Shown here one piece after another: positions 15,882 to 24,766 of a DNA stretch of 40,264 bases. The notes below the pieces were generated by a model. That model did no database searches. It worked only from the letters and a program-made list of their open reading frames with translations, and was not told the origin of the DNA. The position numbers and the translations under genes were made by a program. Numbering within the stretch: the first letter of the stretch is position 1; every line of letters begins with the position of its first letter. Location of the stretch: contig DISR01000038.1 of NCBI GenBank assembly GCA_002421825.1, positions 1 through 40,264 on the forward strand, read 5' to 3'. This DNA is from Thiobacillus sp. UBA6205. GTDB taxonomy: Bacteria; Pseudomonadota; Gammaproteobacteria; Burkholderiales; Thiobacillaceae.

Positions 15882-15887
15882 ATTATA
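15882..15887 (-). promoter_or_regulatory. Candidate -10 box upstream of fliF
   Basis: On the minus strand this reads TATAAT, a perfect -10 hexamer, 77 bases upstream of the fliF start in the sixA-fliF gap. No good -35 is found at 16-18 bases, and no convincing sigma-54 or FliA site was seen, so the call rests on one hexamer. Confidence 0.3.
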
Positions 15888-15893
15888 ACGGTG

Positions 15894-16346
15894 TCACAGC
15901 AAATCCGGCGCGATCACGGCGCGCAGCACGAGCGCATTGCCCGCCGCCCGGCCGCGGCTGGAAAACCACCATGCTCCCGCCTTTTTCAGGGAAAGCGAGC
16001 CTTGCGCGCCCAGGAGGTGCGCCGCCGCCTCACCAAGGTCCGGCTGGTGTCCCGCGATCAGCACGCATTCGTCATTGCCGTCCGGCCAGCCTGCGGCTTC
16101 GAGGATGTCCCTTACGCCGGCGCCGGGGGCAAGCCTGGGCACGGTTTCGATGTCGCGGTTCAGCGCCTGCGCCGTTTGCTGCGCGCGCGCAGCCGGGCTG
16201 GCCAGCACGCGGCACTTCCCGGGCAGGCGCGTGTTGAGCCAGGCGGCCACTTTCGCCGCCTGCTTGCGCCCCCTGGGCGTGAGCTCGCGCGCGAGGTCGT
16301 CTATGCCGTCTTCGGCTTCGGCATGGCGCCACAGGATCAATTCCAT
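15894..16346 (-). CDS. sixA: Phosphohistidine phosphatase SixA
   Basis: A 150-residue histidine-phosphatase-superfamily protein. The catalytic RHAEAED motif is at the N-terminus (MELILWRHAEAED) and the second histidine lies in LIAGHQPDLGE. The short length and ELTPRGRKQA match SixA, which removes phosphate from histidine residues of phosphotransfer proteins. It follows the CYTH-CHAD gene on the same strand by 52 bases, an association seen in many bacteria. The start is the ATG at 16346; the longer frame upstream belongs to the CHAD gene. Confidence 0.88.
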   Translation of the reverse strand: MELILWRHAEAEDGIDDLARELTPRGRKQAAKVAAWLNTRLPGKCRVLASPAARAQQTAQALNRDIETVPRLAPGAGVRDILEAAGWPDGNDECVLIAGHQPDLGEAAAHLLGAQGSLSLKKAGAWWFSSRGRAAGNALVLRAVIAPDLL

Positions 16347-16398
16347 CTGTTCTCCTCTGCTTTCTTGTCGGCACCAGGACGGCGCCCGGTTCTTGCGT

Positions 16399-17874
16399 CT
16401 ATCGCCAGGGCGGCGCCAGGCGGAAAAATTGTTGCAGCGTAGGCTCGATTTCGGAAATACGCTCCTGCATGCGTGCCTCCACGCTCTCGGCAAGCTTCGC
16501 GGCCATGGCCCCGAGGCGGCCGTCCTGATTCAGCCGGCCGAGAAAGCCGAGCGCGGTGACCGCATCGTTGAGCGCACCGAGTTCGTCCTGCAAAATCGCG
16601 AAGCTGGCCGCGAACTTCTTCTGCCCGCCGAACAGGCTGCCCATGGACTCCAGCGCGTAGCGCAGACGCTTCACGCGGATGCGAAGGACATGGCGCTCCT
16701 GCGGGGTTTTCTCGGCGAAGCCCTCGCCTGCGGCAAGCACGGCGGCATGCAGGCGATCGATCCTGCGCGCCGCCAGTTTCACCAGTGCGGGCTTTCCCGG
16801 TGCGCCAGGGTGCATGTTCAGCCAGTGATGCAGGGCCAGCAGGTCGGCGCCGGTTTGCGGCCGCCGCACGAACCCCAGCGCGGCATCGCGCGCCTTGCGG
16901 CGGGCGGCCTGCGCGCGCCCCGACAACAGCGTTTTTTCCGCGGGGGGGACGGCTTCGAGCAAGGAAGGCATCGTGTCCAGCACGAACACGTCCCAGTCCC
17001 GCGCCGCACCCAGCGCCCGCCCCAACTCGGCGATGCGCGCCATTTCCGCAGCGGGCAGAGGGCAGTTGTTCTTGAACAGCCGCGCCGCCGAGCGCAGGCG
17101 CCTGACCGCGACCCGCGCCTGGTGCAGATATTCCGGATCCTTCTCCTGCAACAGTCCGGGCAGGTTGGCCTGCAACTGGGCAAGGCCGGCGCGCGCGATC
17201 TGCGCGAAGCCAGCGCCGGCCGGCATGGACTTGTGCAACCGGGCCTGTAGCGCGCCGGCCGGCTTGCCGGGCCTGCCGGCGGCAAGCCGGACACCGCGCT
17301 CGGCCTTGCTGGCGTCGAAGGGAACCAGCAGCACCTGCTGCGCCAGCGTGTGCGCCAGGACGTACAGCGCCTCCGCCGAGCCGGACTTGAGTTCGAGTTC
17401 GACCTCGCACAGCGGCTCGGATTTTTTGCCCGCGACGATCTCTCCGACATCGAGCGCGGCTTCCACGCGGCTGCCGTCCGGCGTGCGCAGGTTCCAGGCC
17501 GTGCGCAGAAAACGGGTTTCGTACACCGGCGCAAGCCGGGCGCGCCATTTCTTCTTGATCAGCCTGTCCGCGGTTTCCGCCGGCAGGCGCGAAAAGTCCG
17601 GCACGGGCTTGTCTACCGCGGTTTCCAGTTCCAGTCTTTTGGACAGGCCGCCGCTTCTCTCTCCCTCGGTCTTCAGGGTTTGCACCCAGCCGCGCCCGAT
17701 CCTGCGCACGCGCAGCGCAATACCGTGCCGGGCGAGGGCGAAATCGGGCGTATCAAAATAAAGGGTGCGCAGCCGCGCCTGCCGCGGGCGCGAACGCTTG
17801 AGCCGCGGCAGCGAGCGAAACGCCTCGATGTCGCCCTCTTGCAGCCAGAGCTTGAGTTCGGTTTCGGATGACAT
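16399..17874 (-). CDS. CYTH and CHAD domain protein (polyphosphate-associated)
   Basis: A protein of about 491 residues. The N-terminal CYTH domain opens with the signature E-T-E-L-K-L and contains LRTLYFDTPDFALARHGIALRVRR and TLKTEGERSGGLSKRLELE, as in triphosphate tunnel enzymes. The C-terminal CHAD domain (about 210-490) is helical and rich in His and Arg, with DPEYLHQARVAVRRLRSA and HVLRIRVKRLRYALESM. CHAD domains bind polyphosphate, and CYTH enzymes cleave tri- or polyphosphate. It is divergent from ppk, which fits a polyphosphate role. The ATG at 17874 is preferred over a TTG at 17883. Confidence 0.9.
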   Translation of the reverse strand: MSSETELKLWLQEGDIEAFRSLPRLKRSRPRQARLRTLYFDTPDFALARHGIALRVRRIGRGWVQTLKTEGERSGGLSKRLELETAVDKPVPDFSRLPAETADRLIKKKWRARLAPVYETRFLRTAWNLRTPDGSRVEAALDVGEIVAGKKSEPLCEVELELKSGSAEALYVLAHTLAQQVLLVPFDASKAERGVRLAAGRPGKPAGALQARLHKSMPAGAGFAQIARAGLAQLQANLPGLLQEKDPEYLHQARVAVRRLRSAARLFKNNCPLPAAEMARIAELGRALGAARDWDVFVLDTMPSLLEAVPPAEKTLLSGRAQAARRKARDAALGFVRRPQTGADLLALHHWLNMHPGAPGKPALVKLAARRIDRLHAAVLAAGEGFAEKTPQERHVLRIRVKRLRYALESMGSLFGGQKKFAASFAILQDELGALNDAVTALGFLGRLNQDGRLGAMAAKLAESVEARMQERISEIEPTLQQFFRLAPPWR

Positions 17875-17966
17875 GATTGTCAAGGGCCGCGATAGATGGG
17901 TGGGAGCGGTTTTGCTAGCATCGACTCAACTATAGACAGAAAAGCTCGCCACGCTCGTTACCGACC

Positions 17967-20030
17967 ATGCCCCAGCCCTTGCCAGAACAGCTCATCAACC
18001 GCGAACTCGGCATCCTCGAATTCCAGCGCCGCGTGCTGGCGCAGGCCGAGGACGAGTCCACGCCCCTGCTCGAACGCCTGCGCTTCCTGTGCATCGTGTC
18101 GAGCAACATGGACGAGTTCTTCGAGGTGCGCGTGGCGGGCCTCAAGGAACAGATCAAGGCCGGCATTTCCACGTCTTCGCCGGACGGCCTCACGCCTCGC
18201 CAATCTTATGGCGAAGTCCAGCGCGTCGCGCACGAACTGGTGGCGAAGCAGTATCAGCTGCTCAACCAGACCATCCTGCCCGCGCTGGGCGAGCTCGGCA
18301 TCCGCTTCATCCGGCGTACGCAATGGAACGAGGCGCAGGCTGCGTGGATACGCGATTATTTCTTCCGCGAACTCATGCCGGTGCTTACCCCGATCGGCCT
18401 GGACCCCGCCCACCCTTTTCCGCGCGTGCTCAACAAGAGCCTGAATTTCGCCGTGGAACTGAAGGGCAAGGATGCCTTCGGCCGCAATTCCGGCGCGGCC
18501 GTGGTGCAGGCGCCGCGTTCGCTGCCGCGCGTCATTCGCCTGCCGCAGGAAACCGCAGGCTGCGAATACGGCTTCGTGTTCCTGTCTTCCATCCTGCACG
18601 CGCACGTGGGCGAGCTGTTCTCCGGCATGACGGTGGAGGGCTGCTACCAGTTCCGCGCCACCCGCAACTCCGACCTGTTCGTGGACGAGGAGGAAACCAA
18701 GAACCTGCGCCAGGCACTGCAGGGCGAACTGCCGCACCGTCACTTCGGCGCCGCCGTGCGGCTCGAAGTGGCCGACAACTGCTCCGCTACCATGGCGGAT
18801 TTCCTGCTCGCCCAGTTCGAGCTGGACCGCAGCGACCTCTACCAGGTGCACGGCCCGGTCAATCTGGTGCGGCTGATGCAGGTGCCGGACTGGGTGGACA
18901 GGCCAGACCTCAAGTTCCCCGCCTTCACCCCCAGCCTGCCGGCGCGCGTGGGCAAGGCCGCCAACATGTTCGATGTGATCAACAAGGGCGACCTGCTGCT
19001 GCACCATCCCTTCGAATCCTTCCAGCCGGTGATCGACTTCATCGGGCAGGCCGCCATCGACCCGCAGGTGGTCGCCATCCGCCAGACGGTGTACCGCACC
19101 GGCACCGACTCGCAACTCATGAGCGCGCTGATCCGTGCGGCGCAAAGCGGCAAGGAAGTCACCGTGGTGGTGGAACTGCTGGCGCGCTTCGACGAGGAAG
19201 CCAACATCAACTGGGCGGCACAGCTTGAGGAAGCCGGCGCGCACGTGGTGTACGGCGTGGTCGGCCACAAGACCCACGCCAAGCTCGCGCTCGTGATCCG
19301 CCGCGAGGAGGGCGGCCTGCGCAGCTATGCGCATCTGGGAACCGGCAACTACCATGCGCGCACGGCGCGCCTGTACACCGACTTCGGCCTGATGACGGCG
19401 AACCCGGCCATCACTGCCGACGTCAACCAGATCTTCACCCAGCTCACCGGCCTGGGCCGCGCCGGCAAGCTCAAACAACTGCTGCAATCGCCCTTCACCC
19501 TGCACCCGGAAATCCTTGCCGCCATCGAGCGCGAAACCGTCGCCGCCAGGGCCGGGCAGCGCGCCGCCATCATCGCCAAGATGAACGCGCTGCTCGAGCC
19601 GAAGGTCATCGCCGCGCTGTACGAGGCCTCGCAAGCAGGCGTGAAGATCGACCTCATCGTGCGCGGCGTCTGCGCACTGCGTCCCGGCGTGCCCGGACTG
19701 TCCGAAAACATCCGCGTGCGCTCGGTCGTCGGCCGCTTCCTCGAACACACGCGGATTTTCTATTTCAGGAACCTGGGCGAGGAACTGATCTACCTTTCCA
19801 GCGCAGACTGGATGGACCGCAATTTCTTCCGCCGCATCGAAAGCTGCTTCCCGGTGCTCGATCCCAGGCTGAAGAAGCGCGTGATCCAGGAAGGCCTCAA
19901 GCCATACCTGCGCGACAACCAGCAGTCCTGGGAGATGCATGCGGACGGCGTCTACCGCCGTCGCAGCAACAAGCGCGGCAAGCAGTATTGCGCCCAGGCC
20001 GAACTGCTGGCGCTGTACTCGGAAAAATAA
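17967..20030 (+). CDS. ppk1: Polyphosphate kinase 1
   Basis: A 687-residue enzyme that polymerises the ATP gamma-phosphate into polyphosphate. It starts with the conserved NRELGILEFQRRVLAQAED, followed by the four PPK1 domains. The C-terminal phospholipase-D-like region shows KTHAKLALVIRRE, containing the autophosphorylated histidine, and GTGNYHARTARLYTDFG. The length is normal and no key block is missing. It is divergent from the CYTH-CHAD gene, and ppx lies 2.2 kb downstream on the other strand. Confidence 0.96.
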   Translation: MPQPLPEQLINRELGILEFQRRVLAQAEDESTPLLERLRFLCIVSSNMDEFFEVRVAGLKEQIKAGISTSSPDGLTPRQSYGEVQRVAHELVAKQYQLLNQTILPALGELGIRFIRRTQWNEAQAAWIRDYFFRELMPVLTPIGLDPAHPFPRVLNKSLNFAVELKGKDAFGRNSGAAVVQAPRSLPRVIRLPQETAGCEYGFVFLSSILHAHVGELFSGMTVEGCYQFRATRNSDLFVDEEETKNLRQALQGELPHRHFGAAVRLEVADNCSATMADFLLAQFELDRSDLYQVHGPVNLVRLMQVPDWVDRPDLKFPAFTPSLPARVGKAANMFDVINKGDLLLHHPFESFQPVIDFIGQAAIDPQVVAIRQTVYRTGTDSQLMSALIRAAQSGKEVTVVVELLARFDEEANINWAAQLEEAGAHVVYGVVGHKTHAKLALVIRREEGGLRSYAHLGTGNYHARTARLYTDFGLMTANPAITADVNQIFTQLTGLGRAGKLKQLLQSPFTLHPEILAAIERETVAARAGQRAAIIAKMNALLEPKVIAALYEASQAGVKIDLIVRGVCALRPGVPGLSENIRVRSVVGRFLEHTRIFYFRNLGEELIYLSSADWMDRNFFRRIESCFPVLDPRLKKRVIQEGLKPYLRDNQQSWEMHADGVYRRRSNKRGKQYCAQAELLALYSEK

Positions 20031-20057
20031 GCTTCATGATCCGGTCACGGCCGTGTC

Positions 20058-20990
20058 ATGCGGCTGTGGCCTCATGCGCACATGCTCAATCGTGTCATGG
20101 GCCTGTTGCGCTCACCCGCCGCACCATTCGTCTCCGGCTTTACGAGACAGGAAACCGCTTCCTTCCGCGTTTCGTCCCATGACTCAGCCGGCGACCCGCC
20201 CCCGGAAAGCAGCCGCCGCTACCGCACCCTGTGGATTTCCGACATCCATCTCGGCACGCCGGGATGCCAGGCGCATTACCTGCTGGACTTCCTCAAGCAC
20301 AACGAATCCGACACGCTGTACCTTGTCGGCGACATCATCGACGGCTGGCAGCTGCGCCGCGGCTGGTACTGGCCGCAGGCACACAACGACGTGGTGCAGA
20401 AAATCCTGCGCAAAGCCAGGAAGGGCACGCGCGTGGTCTATGTGCCCGGCAACCACGACGAAATGGCGCGCCAGTTCAGCGGCCTTGCCTTCGGCGAGAT
20501 CGAAGTGGCCGAGGACACCATACACGTCACCGCAAACGGCAGGCGCCTGCTGGTCACGCACGGCGACCTGTTCGACGGCGTCATGCAGCACGCGCGCTGG
20601 CTGGCCTATCTGGGCGACTCGCTCTACAGCATGATGCTGGTGCTGAATCGATGGTTCAACTGGGTGCGCGCGCATTTCGGCTATTCCTACTGGTCGCTGT
20701 CGCAATATCTCAAGCACAAGGTCAAGAACGCAGTCAGCTTCATTACCGCCTTCGAGCGCGTGATGACCGAGGAAGCCCGGCGCCGCGAGTGCGACGGCGT
20801 GGTGTGCGGCCACATCCACAAGGCGGAGATACGCACCATCGACGGCATTGTCTACAGCAACGACGGCGACTGGGTGGAAAGCCTGTCGGCACTGGCGGAA
20901 ACCTTCGACGGCGAACTTGAAATCATTTACTGGACCCACTGCCTGGACTCGCCCGCGAAAAAACGGCGCAGCGCGGCCAGGGTCGCATGA
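20058..20990 (+). CDS. UDP-2,3-diacylglucosamine diphosphatase-like metallophosphoesterase
   Basis: A calcineurin-like phosphoesterase of up to 310 residues with the metal motifs DIHLG, GDIIDGW, GNHDE, THGDLFDG and GHIHKAE. It belongs to the LpxH-related group (YbbF type) that cleaves UDP-diacylglucosamine in lipid A synthesis or acts on similar diphosphates. The first 55 residues are not part of the domain, and the start is uncertain: ATGs at 20058, 20082 and 20097 are all in frame and none has a clear ribosome site. The neighbouring glycosyltransferase suggests envelope glycolipid work. A second, true LpxH may exist elsewhere. Confidence 0.82.
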   Translation: MRLWPHAHMLNRVMGLLRSPAAPFVSGFTRQETASFRVSSHDSAGDPPPESSRRYRTLWISDIHLGTPGCQAHYLLDFLKHNESDTLYLVGDIIDGWQLRRGWYWPQAHNDVVQKILRKARKGTRVVYVPGNHDEMARQFSGLAFGEIEVAEDTIHVTANGRRLLVTHGDLFDGVMQHARWLAYLGDSLYSMMLVLNRWFNWVRAHFGYSYWSLSQYLKHKVKNAVSFITAFERVMTEEARRRECDGVVCGHIHKAEIRTIDGIVYSNDGDWVESLSALAETFDGELEIIYWTHCLDSPAKKRRSAARVA

Positions 20991-20995
20991 AAGCA

Positions 20996-21125
20996 TTAAC
21001 CACGGGGAGCACGGGGGACACGGGGAAACCACAAGACGGCAGAAAAATAAACTCTGTTCATCTTTCCCGCCGGAAATGCACGCCTCATTTTGATTTGCTC
21101 TTCCCCATGCCCCCCGTGGTTAAAA
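20996..21125. repeat. CACGGGG inverted-repeat element, copy C
   Basis: The left arm (20996-21030) reads TTAACCACGGGGAGCACGGG then GGACACGGGG. The right arm (21101-21125) is shorter, with TTCCCCATGCCCCCCGTGGTTA, lacking one CCCCGTG unit. It lies between the phosphoesterase stop and the glycosyltransferase start and fills that gap. Confidence 0.8.
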
Positions 21126-21147
21126 ATTTTTTCACGAAAGGAACAGC

Positions 21148-22185
21148 ATGAAAGTCTTGATCGTGACCGACGCCTGGCGCCCGCAGGTCAACGGCGTGGT
21201 GCGCACGCTCACCACCACGCAGCGAGAAATGGAGGCGATGGGGCATCAGGTGGACATCCTTTCGCCGCTGGAATTCCGCACCCTGCCCTGCCCCACCTAT
21301 CCCGATATCCGCCTGTCCTTGCTGCCCGGGAAGAGGGTCGACCGGCGCATCCGCGAGTATGCGCCGCATGCGCTGCACATCGCCACCGAAGGCCCGCTTG
21401 GGCTGGCCGCGCGGCGCTATGCGCTGAGCAAGGGCGTGCCTTTCACTACCGCCTACCACACGCGCTTTCCGGAATACGTGCAGGCGCGCTTCGGCGTGCC
21501 GCTGTCCTGGACCTACCGCTTTCTGCGCTGGTTCCACGGCCCCTCGCGCGCGGTGATGGCGCCGACGAAAGTGGTCAAGGCCGATCTGGAAAAGTTCGGC
21601 TTCAACAACGTGGTGATCTGGTCGCGCGGCGTCGACCTGGACATCTTCAGGATGCAGGAAATCAACCGCCTCAACTCCGCGCCGCCGATCTTCCTCTATG
21701 TGGGGCGCGTCGCGGTGGAGAAGAATATCGAGGCCTTCCTCAAGCTGGACCTGCCCGGCTCCAAATGGGTCGCAGGCGACGGCCCGGCCATGGCCGGACT
21801 GCGCGCGAAATACCCGGAGGTGAATTACCTGGGCGTGCTCAACCAGCACGAACTGGCCGAGGTGTACGCCTCGGCGGACGTATTCGTGTTTCCCAGCAAG
21901 ACCGACACCTTCGGCCTGGTGCTGCTGGAGGCCATGGCCTGCGGCCTGCCGGTGGCGGCCTATCCCGTCACCGGCCCGATCGACGTGCTGGGCGATTCGA
22001 ACGCCGGCATCATGCACGAGGACCTGCGCGAAGCCTGCCTCGGCGCGCTCGAGATCGACCGCGCCGCCGCCCGCGCGCACGCCGAGAAATTCTCCTGGCG
22101 CGCGGCGACCGAACAGTTCATCGGCCACCTTCAGGTCTCGGAGCAGCCAGGGTTGGCGGGCAAGACGGCCGAGTCTGCAGCCTAG
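21148..22185 (+). CDS. Glycosyltransferase family 4 (GT-B fold)
   Basis: A 345-residue GT-B enzyme. The N-terminal half opens MKVLIVTDAWRPQVNGVVRTL, the acceptor-side motif of lipid- or diacylglycerol-type GT4 enzymes (SqdX/MgtA/PimB-like). The C-terminal half shows GRVAVEKNIEAFL, the GDGP motif, and FPSKTDTFGLVLLEAMACG, where D-T-F-G-...-E replaces the usual E-x7-E. It probably transfers a sugar from a nucleotide donor to a membrane lipid or polysaccharide; donor and acceptor are not deducible. It follows the LpxH-like gene and is convergent with ppx. Confidence 0.88.
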   Translation: MKVLIVTDAWRPQVNGVVRTLTTTQREMEAMGHQVDILSPLEFRTLPCPTYPDIRLSLLPGKRVDRRIREYAPHALHIATEGPLGLAARRYALSKGVPFTTAYHTRFPEYVQARFGVPLSWTYRFLRWFHGPSRAVMAPTKVVKADLEKFGFNNVVIWSRGVDLDIFRMQEINRLNSAPPIFLYVGRVAVEKNIEAFLKLDLPGSKWVAGDGPAMAGLRAKYPEVNYLGVLNQHELAEVYASADVFVFPSKTDTFGLVLLEAMACGLPVAAYPVTGPIDVLGDSNAGIMHEDLREACLGALEIDRAAARAHAEKFSWRAATEQFIGHLQVSEQPGLAGKTAESAA

Positions 22186-22191
22186 GGCTTG

Positions 22192-23676
22192 TCAGCCGTA
22201 CTGCACTTTCAAGCCAACGTCGCCCCAATAAGCGGCCTCTTCCTCCAATGCGCGCCGGGTAAGCTGGTTTTCCTTCAGCCAGGCCTGCGGCAGGCGCAGG
22301 CGATAGCCCTTGGCCGTCGCCTCGGCCTCTATTTCCGCCAGCTCGGGTTCGGCGCGGTTGCGGCAAAGAATAACGGCCTGGCGCAATGACCACGCCAGCG
22401 CACGGTCGCCATCAGGCAGCGCATCCCCGGCCATGAACTGCGGCACCTTGGCCAGTGCGCCGCGCTGGGCGCGCACCAGCAGCGCCAGGCGCTCCTGGTC
22501 GGTGCGGGAAAAGCCGGGCATGTCGGCATTTTCCAGAATGTAGGCGCCGTGCTTGTGGTAGCCGGAATGGGCGATGGAAATGCCGATTTCATGCATGCGT
22601 GCGGCCCAGGACAGGAAGCGACGCGCTTCCTTTTTCTCGTCCTTGCCTGCCGGAAGCGCACCCTTGAACAGGCGCAGCGCCAACCCTTCTACCCGCGCCG
22701 CCTGTTTCGTGTCGACGTGGTAGCGGCGCATGAATTCGGCCACGGTTTCCTCGCGCATGTCGTGCTCGGATATTCGGCCCAGCAGGTCGTAGAGGATGCC
22801 TTCGCGCAATGCGCCGTTGGCAGGGTTCATCTGCCTGATGCCGAGTTCGGCGAACAGGCCGGAGAGGATGGCGAAACCGCCGGCAAGCACCGGCCGGCGG
22901 TCGGCACGCATGCCCGCAAGCTCGACCTTGTCTACGTGCCCGGCCTTGAGCAGGGCGTCGCGCAACTGCGCCATGCCCTCCACGGTGATGCCATGACTCC
23001 AGCCGTTTGCTTCGAGGATGTCGGCAACGGCGCGAATGCTGCCGGACGACCCGACGGCCTCGTCCCAATGTCCGTGGCTGAAATCGGCCTCGATGCCCTG
23101 GGCAACGAGACGCGCCTGCAGTTCGGCTTCCTTCATGGCGGCTTTGTCCAGCTTGCCGCCGGGAAAGAAACGCAGCGAAAAGTTGACGCAGCCCATCAGC
23201 AGGCTTTCGCGGCTTTCCTGCCGGCTGCCGCTGCCGATGATGCATTCGGTGGAACCGCCGCCGATGTCGACCACCAGGCGCCGGCCGTTCGAGGGCGGCA
23301 GGCTGTGGGTCACGCCGAGATAGATCAGGCGCGCCTCCTCGCGTCCGGCGATGATCTCGATGGGGAAACCCAGTGCCTGCTCGGCCTGCTCAAGAAAACC
23401 ATCGGCATTCTTTGCCACGCGCAGCGCGCTGGTGCCCACGCAGCGCACCGCGCCCTCCGGCAGGCCGCGCAGGCGCTCGTTGAAGCGCCTGAGACAGTCG
23501 AGCGCGCGCTGCTGCGAATCGGCATCGAGGCGCTTGTTCTTGTCCAGCCCCGCCGCCAGACGCACCGGCTCCTTCAATGCATCGAGCAGATAAAGCTGCT
23601 CGCCCTGCACCCGCGCCACCTGCAGTTTAAAACTATTGGAGCCGAGGTCGACCGCCGCCAGGGTTTGATAGCCCAT
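22192..23676 (-). CDS. ppx: Exopolyphosphatase, Ppx/GppA family
   Basis: A 494-residue actin-like-fold phosphatase with the phosphate-1 motif DLGSNSFKLQVARV near the N-terminus and the phosphate-2 motif VVDIGGGSTECIIG. The C-terminal HD-like region has MHEIGISIAHSGYHKHGAYILENAD. It releases phosphate from polyphosphate ends or hydrolyses pppGpp. The size favours the long Ppx form. With ppk, CYTH-CHAD and sixA it completes a polyphosphate synthesis and turnover neighbourhood. It is convergent with the glycosyltransferase gene, leaving 6 bases between stops. Confidence 0.93.
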   Translation of the reverse strand: MGYQTLAAVDLGSNSFKLQVARVQGEQLYLLDALKEPVRLAAGLDKNKRLDADSQQRALDCLRRFNERLRGLPEGAVRCVGTSALRVAKNADGFLEQAEQALGFPIEIIAGREEARLIYLGVTHSLPPSNGRRLVVDIGGGSTECIIGSGSRQESRESLLMGCVNFSLRFFPGGKLDKAAMKEAELQARLVAQGIEADFSHGHWDEAVGSSGSIRAVADILEANGWSHGITVEGMAQLRDALLKAGHVDKVELAGMRADRRPVLAGGFAILSGLFAELGIRQMNPANGALREGILYDLLGRISEHDMREETVAEFMRRYHVDTKQAARVEGLALRLFKGALPAGKDEKKEARRFLSWAARMHEIGISIAHSGYHKHGAYILENADMPGFSRTDQERLALLVRAQRGALAKVPQFMAGDALPDGDRALAWSLRQAVILCRNRAEPELAEIEAEATAKGYRLRLPQAWLKENQLTRRALEEEAAYWGDVGLKVQYG

Positions 23677-23706
23677 ACTCTCTCAACAAAAAATCCGAAA
23701 AACGTA

Positions 23707-23846
23707 TTGAACCACGGGGGGCACGGGGAACACGGGGGAAAGAAGAATCAAAAAATGAATTTCGAATTTGGCTCAAAGAACCAGGCAAAAGACACACCAA
23801 ATTAATTTTGTTTTCCCCGTGTGCCCCGTGTCCCCCGTGGTTTGAA
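23707..23846. repeat. CACGGGG inverted-repeat element, copy D
   Basis: This is the most regular copy. The left arm (23707-23742) reads TTGAACCACGGGGGGCACGG then GGAACACGGGGG. The right arm (23811-23846) is the inverse, with CCCCGTGTGCCCCGTG, then TCCCCCGTGGTTTGAA. About 68 AT-rich bases lie between. It fills most of the gap between ppx and the CbiB/AmpE-like gene. Confidence 0.88.
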
Positions 23847-23857
23847 TATTTTGCCTC

Positions 23858-24766
23858 TCACGCCGCCCAGCTTGCGAACATGAACAGCGCGGCCAGCACC
23901 ATCCACACCACGAGGCCGCGCCAGATCATGCTGTTTGCACTGTCGATCTGGTCGGCATCGGGTTCGTCGCCGACACCGATTTCGCTGCGTTCCAGCCATT
24001 GCCCGCCCACCGCCAGGGGCAGGCCGAGCCTCACGCCCATGGCGCCGGCGCCGGCGACCAGCGCAACGCTTTCCTCTGCATCTGGCCAGGTCCGGGCTTG
24101 CGTGCGCCAACAGTAGAGCGCGTCCTCGAAATTGCCCGCCACGGCGTAGGTCAGGGCGGTCAGCCGCACCGGCACCCAGTTGAGCGCATGGAATATCCTG
24201 CCAACGGCAGCGGAAAACTGCGGCGTGGCTTCGCGCCAGCGCAGGGACGATACCGAGGCCAGGCGAAACAGCACCGCACCGGCCGGCCCCAGGAGCATGA
24301 ACCAGAACAGCACGCCGAAGGTTTGCCGGTGGCTGTGCGAGAACAGCCGTTCCATGGCGACGGAGGCGATCTCGCGCGGGCCGAACTCGTCCGCATCGCC
24401 GCCGCGCCAGGCCTGCAGTGTCCTGCGCGCCTCGTCCAGCTGCCCGGCACGCAGCTTGCCGGCGATGTCTTCCGCGATGCTGGCGTAATACTTGAGACCC
24501 ATGGTGAGATACAGCACGCTGACGCCCCAGGCCCAGCCAAGCAGGACGTTCAGGCTGCCCAGCCAGTCCCCCACCAGCCACGCCAGGAAAGCGGGCGGCA
24601 ACACGGCCGCACACCATGCGGCCACGCCGTGAAACTGCTCGCCGCCGTCCAGCTTTTCGCGAAGGAAGCTGGCGTAGCGCGCGAAATACTCGAAGTGCGC
24701 CAGCGGCCTGCGCAGCGGGTGATAGTGTTCGAGCACGAGCGCGGCCAGAAGGCTGAAAAAAATCAT
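23858..24766 (-). CDS. CobD/CbiB/AmpE-like integral membrane protein
   Basis: A 302-residue membrane protein with about four hydrophobic segments. The signature region HALNWVPVRLTALTYAVAG matches the N-W-x-P-x-R-L-T block shared by CbiB (adenosylcobinamide-phosphate synthase) and AmpE. No other cobalamin genes are present in the window, and Betaproteobacteria often carry this stand-alone paralogue, so a role in B12 synthesis is not assured. Its ATG overlaps the stop of the GyrI-like gene upstream (ATGA), so the two are translationally coupled. Confidence 0.78.
   Translation of the reverse strand: MIFFSLLAALVLEHYHPLRRPLAHFEYFARYASFLREKLDGGEQFHGVAAWCAAVLPPAFLAWLVGDWLGSLNVLLGWAWGVSVLYLTMGLKYYASIAEDIAGKLRAGQLDEARRTLQAWRGGDADEFGPREIASVAMERLFSHSHRQTFGVLFWFMLLGPAGAVLFRLASVSSLRWREATPQFSAAVGRIFHALNWVPVRLTALTYAVAGNFEDALYCWRTQARTWPDAEESVALVAGAGAMGVRLGLPLAVGGQWLERSEIGVGDEPDADQIDSANSMIWRGLVVWMVLAALFMFASWAA

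Noticed and set aside
17958..19940. 660-codon minus-strand frame antisense to ppk
   Set aside because: Composition is typical of an antisense shadow (His, Ala, Gln, Val rich), and the plus strand encodes a full PPK1.
23858..24766. Cobalamin biosynthesis gene cobD/cbiB
   Set aside because: The signature block is shared with AmpE and no other B12 gene is nearby, so a definite gene symbol was not given.
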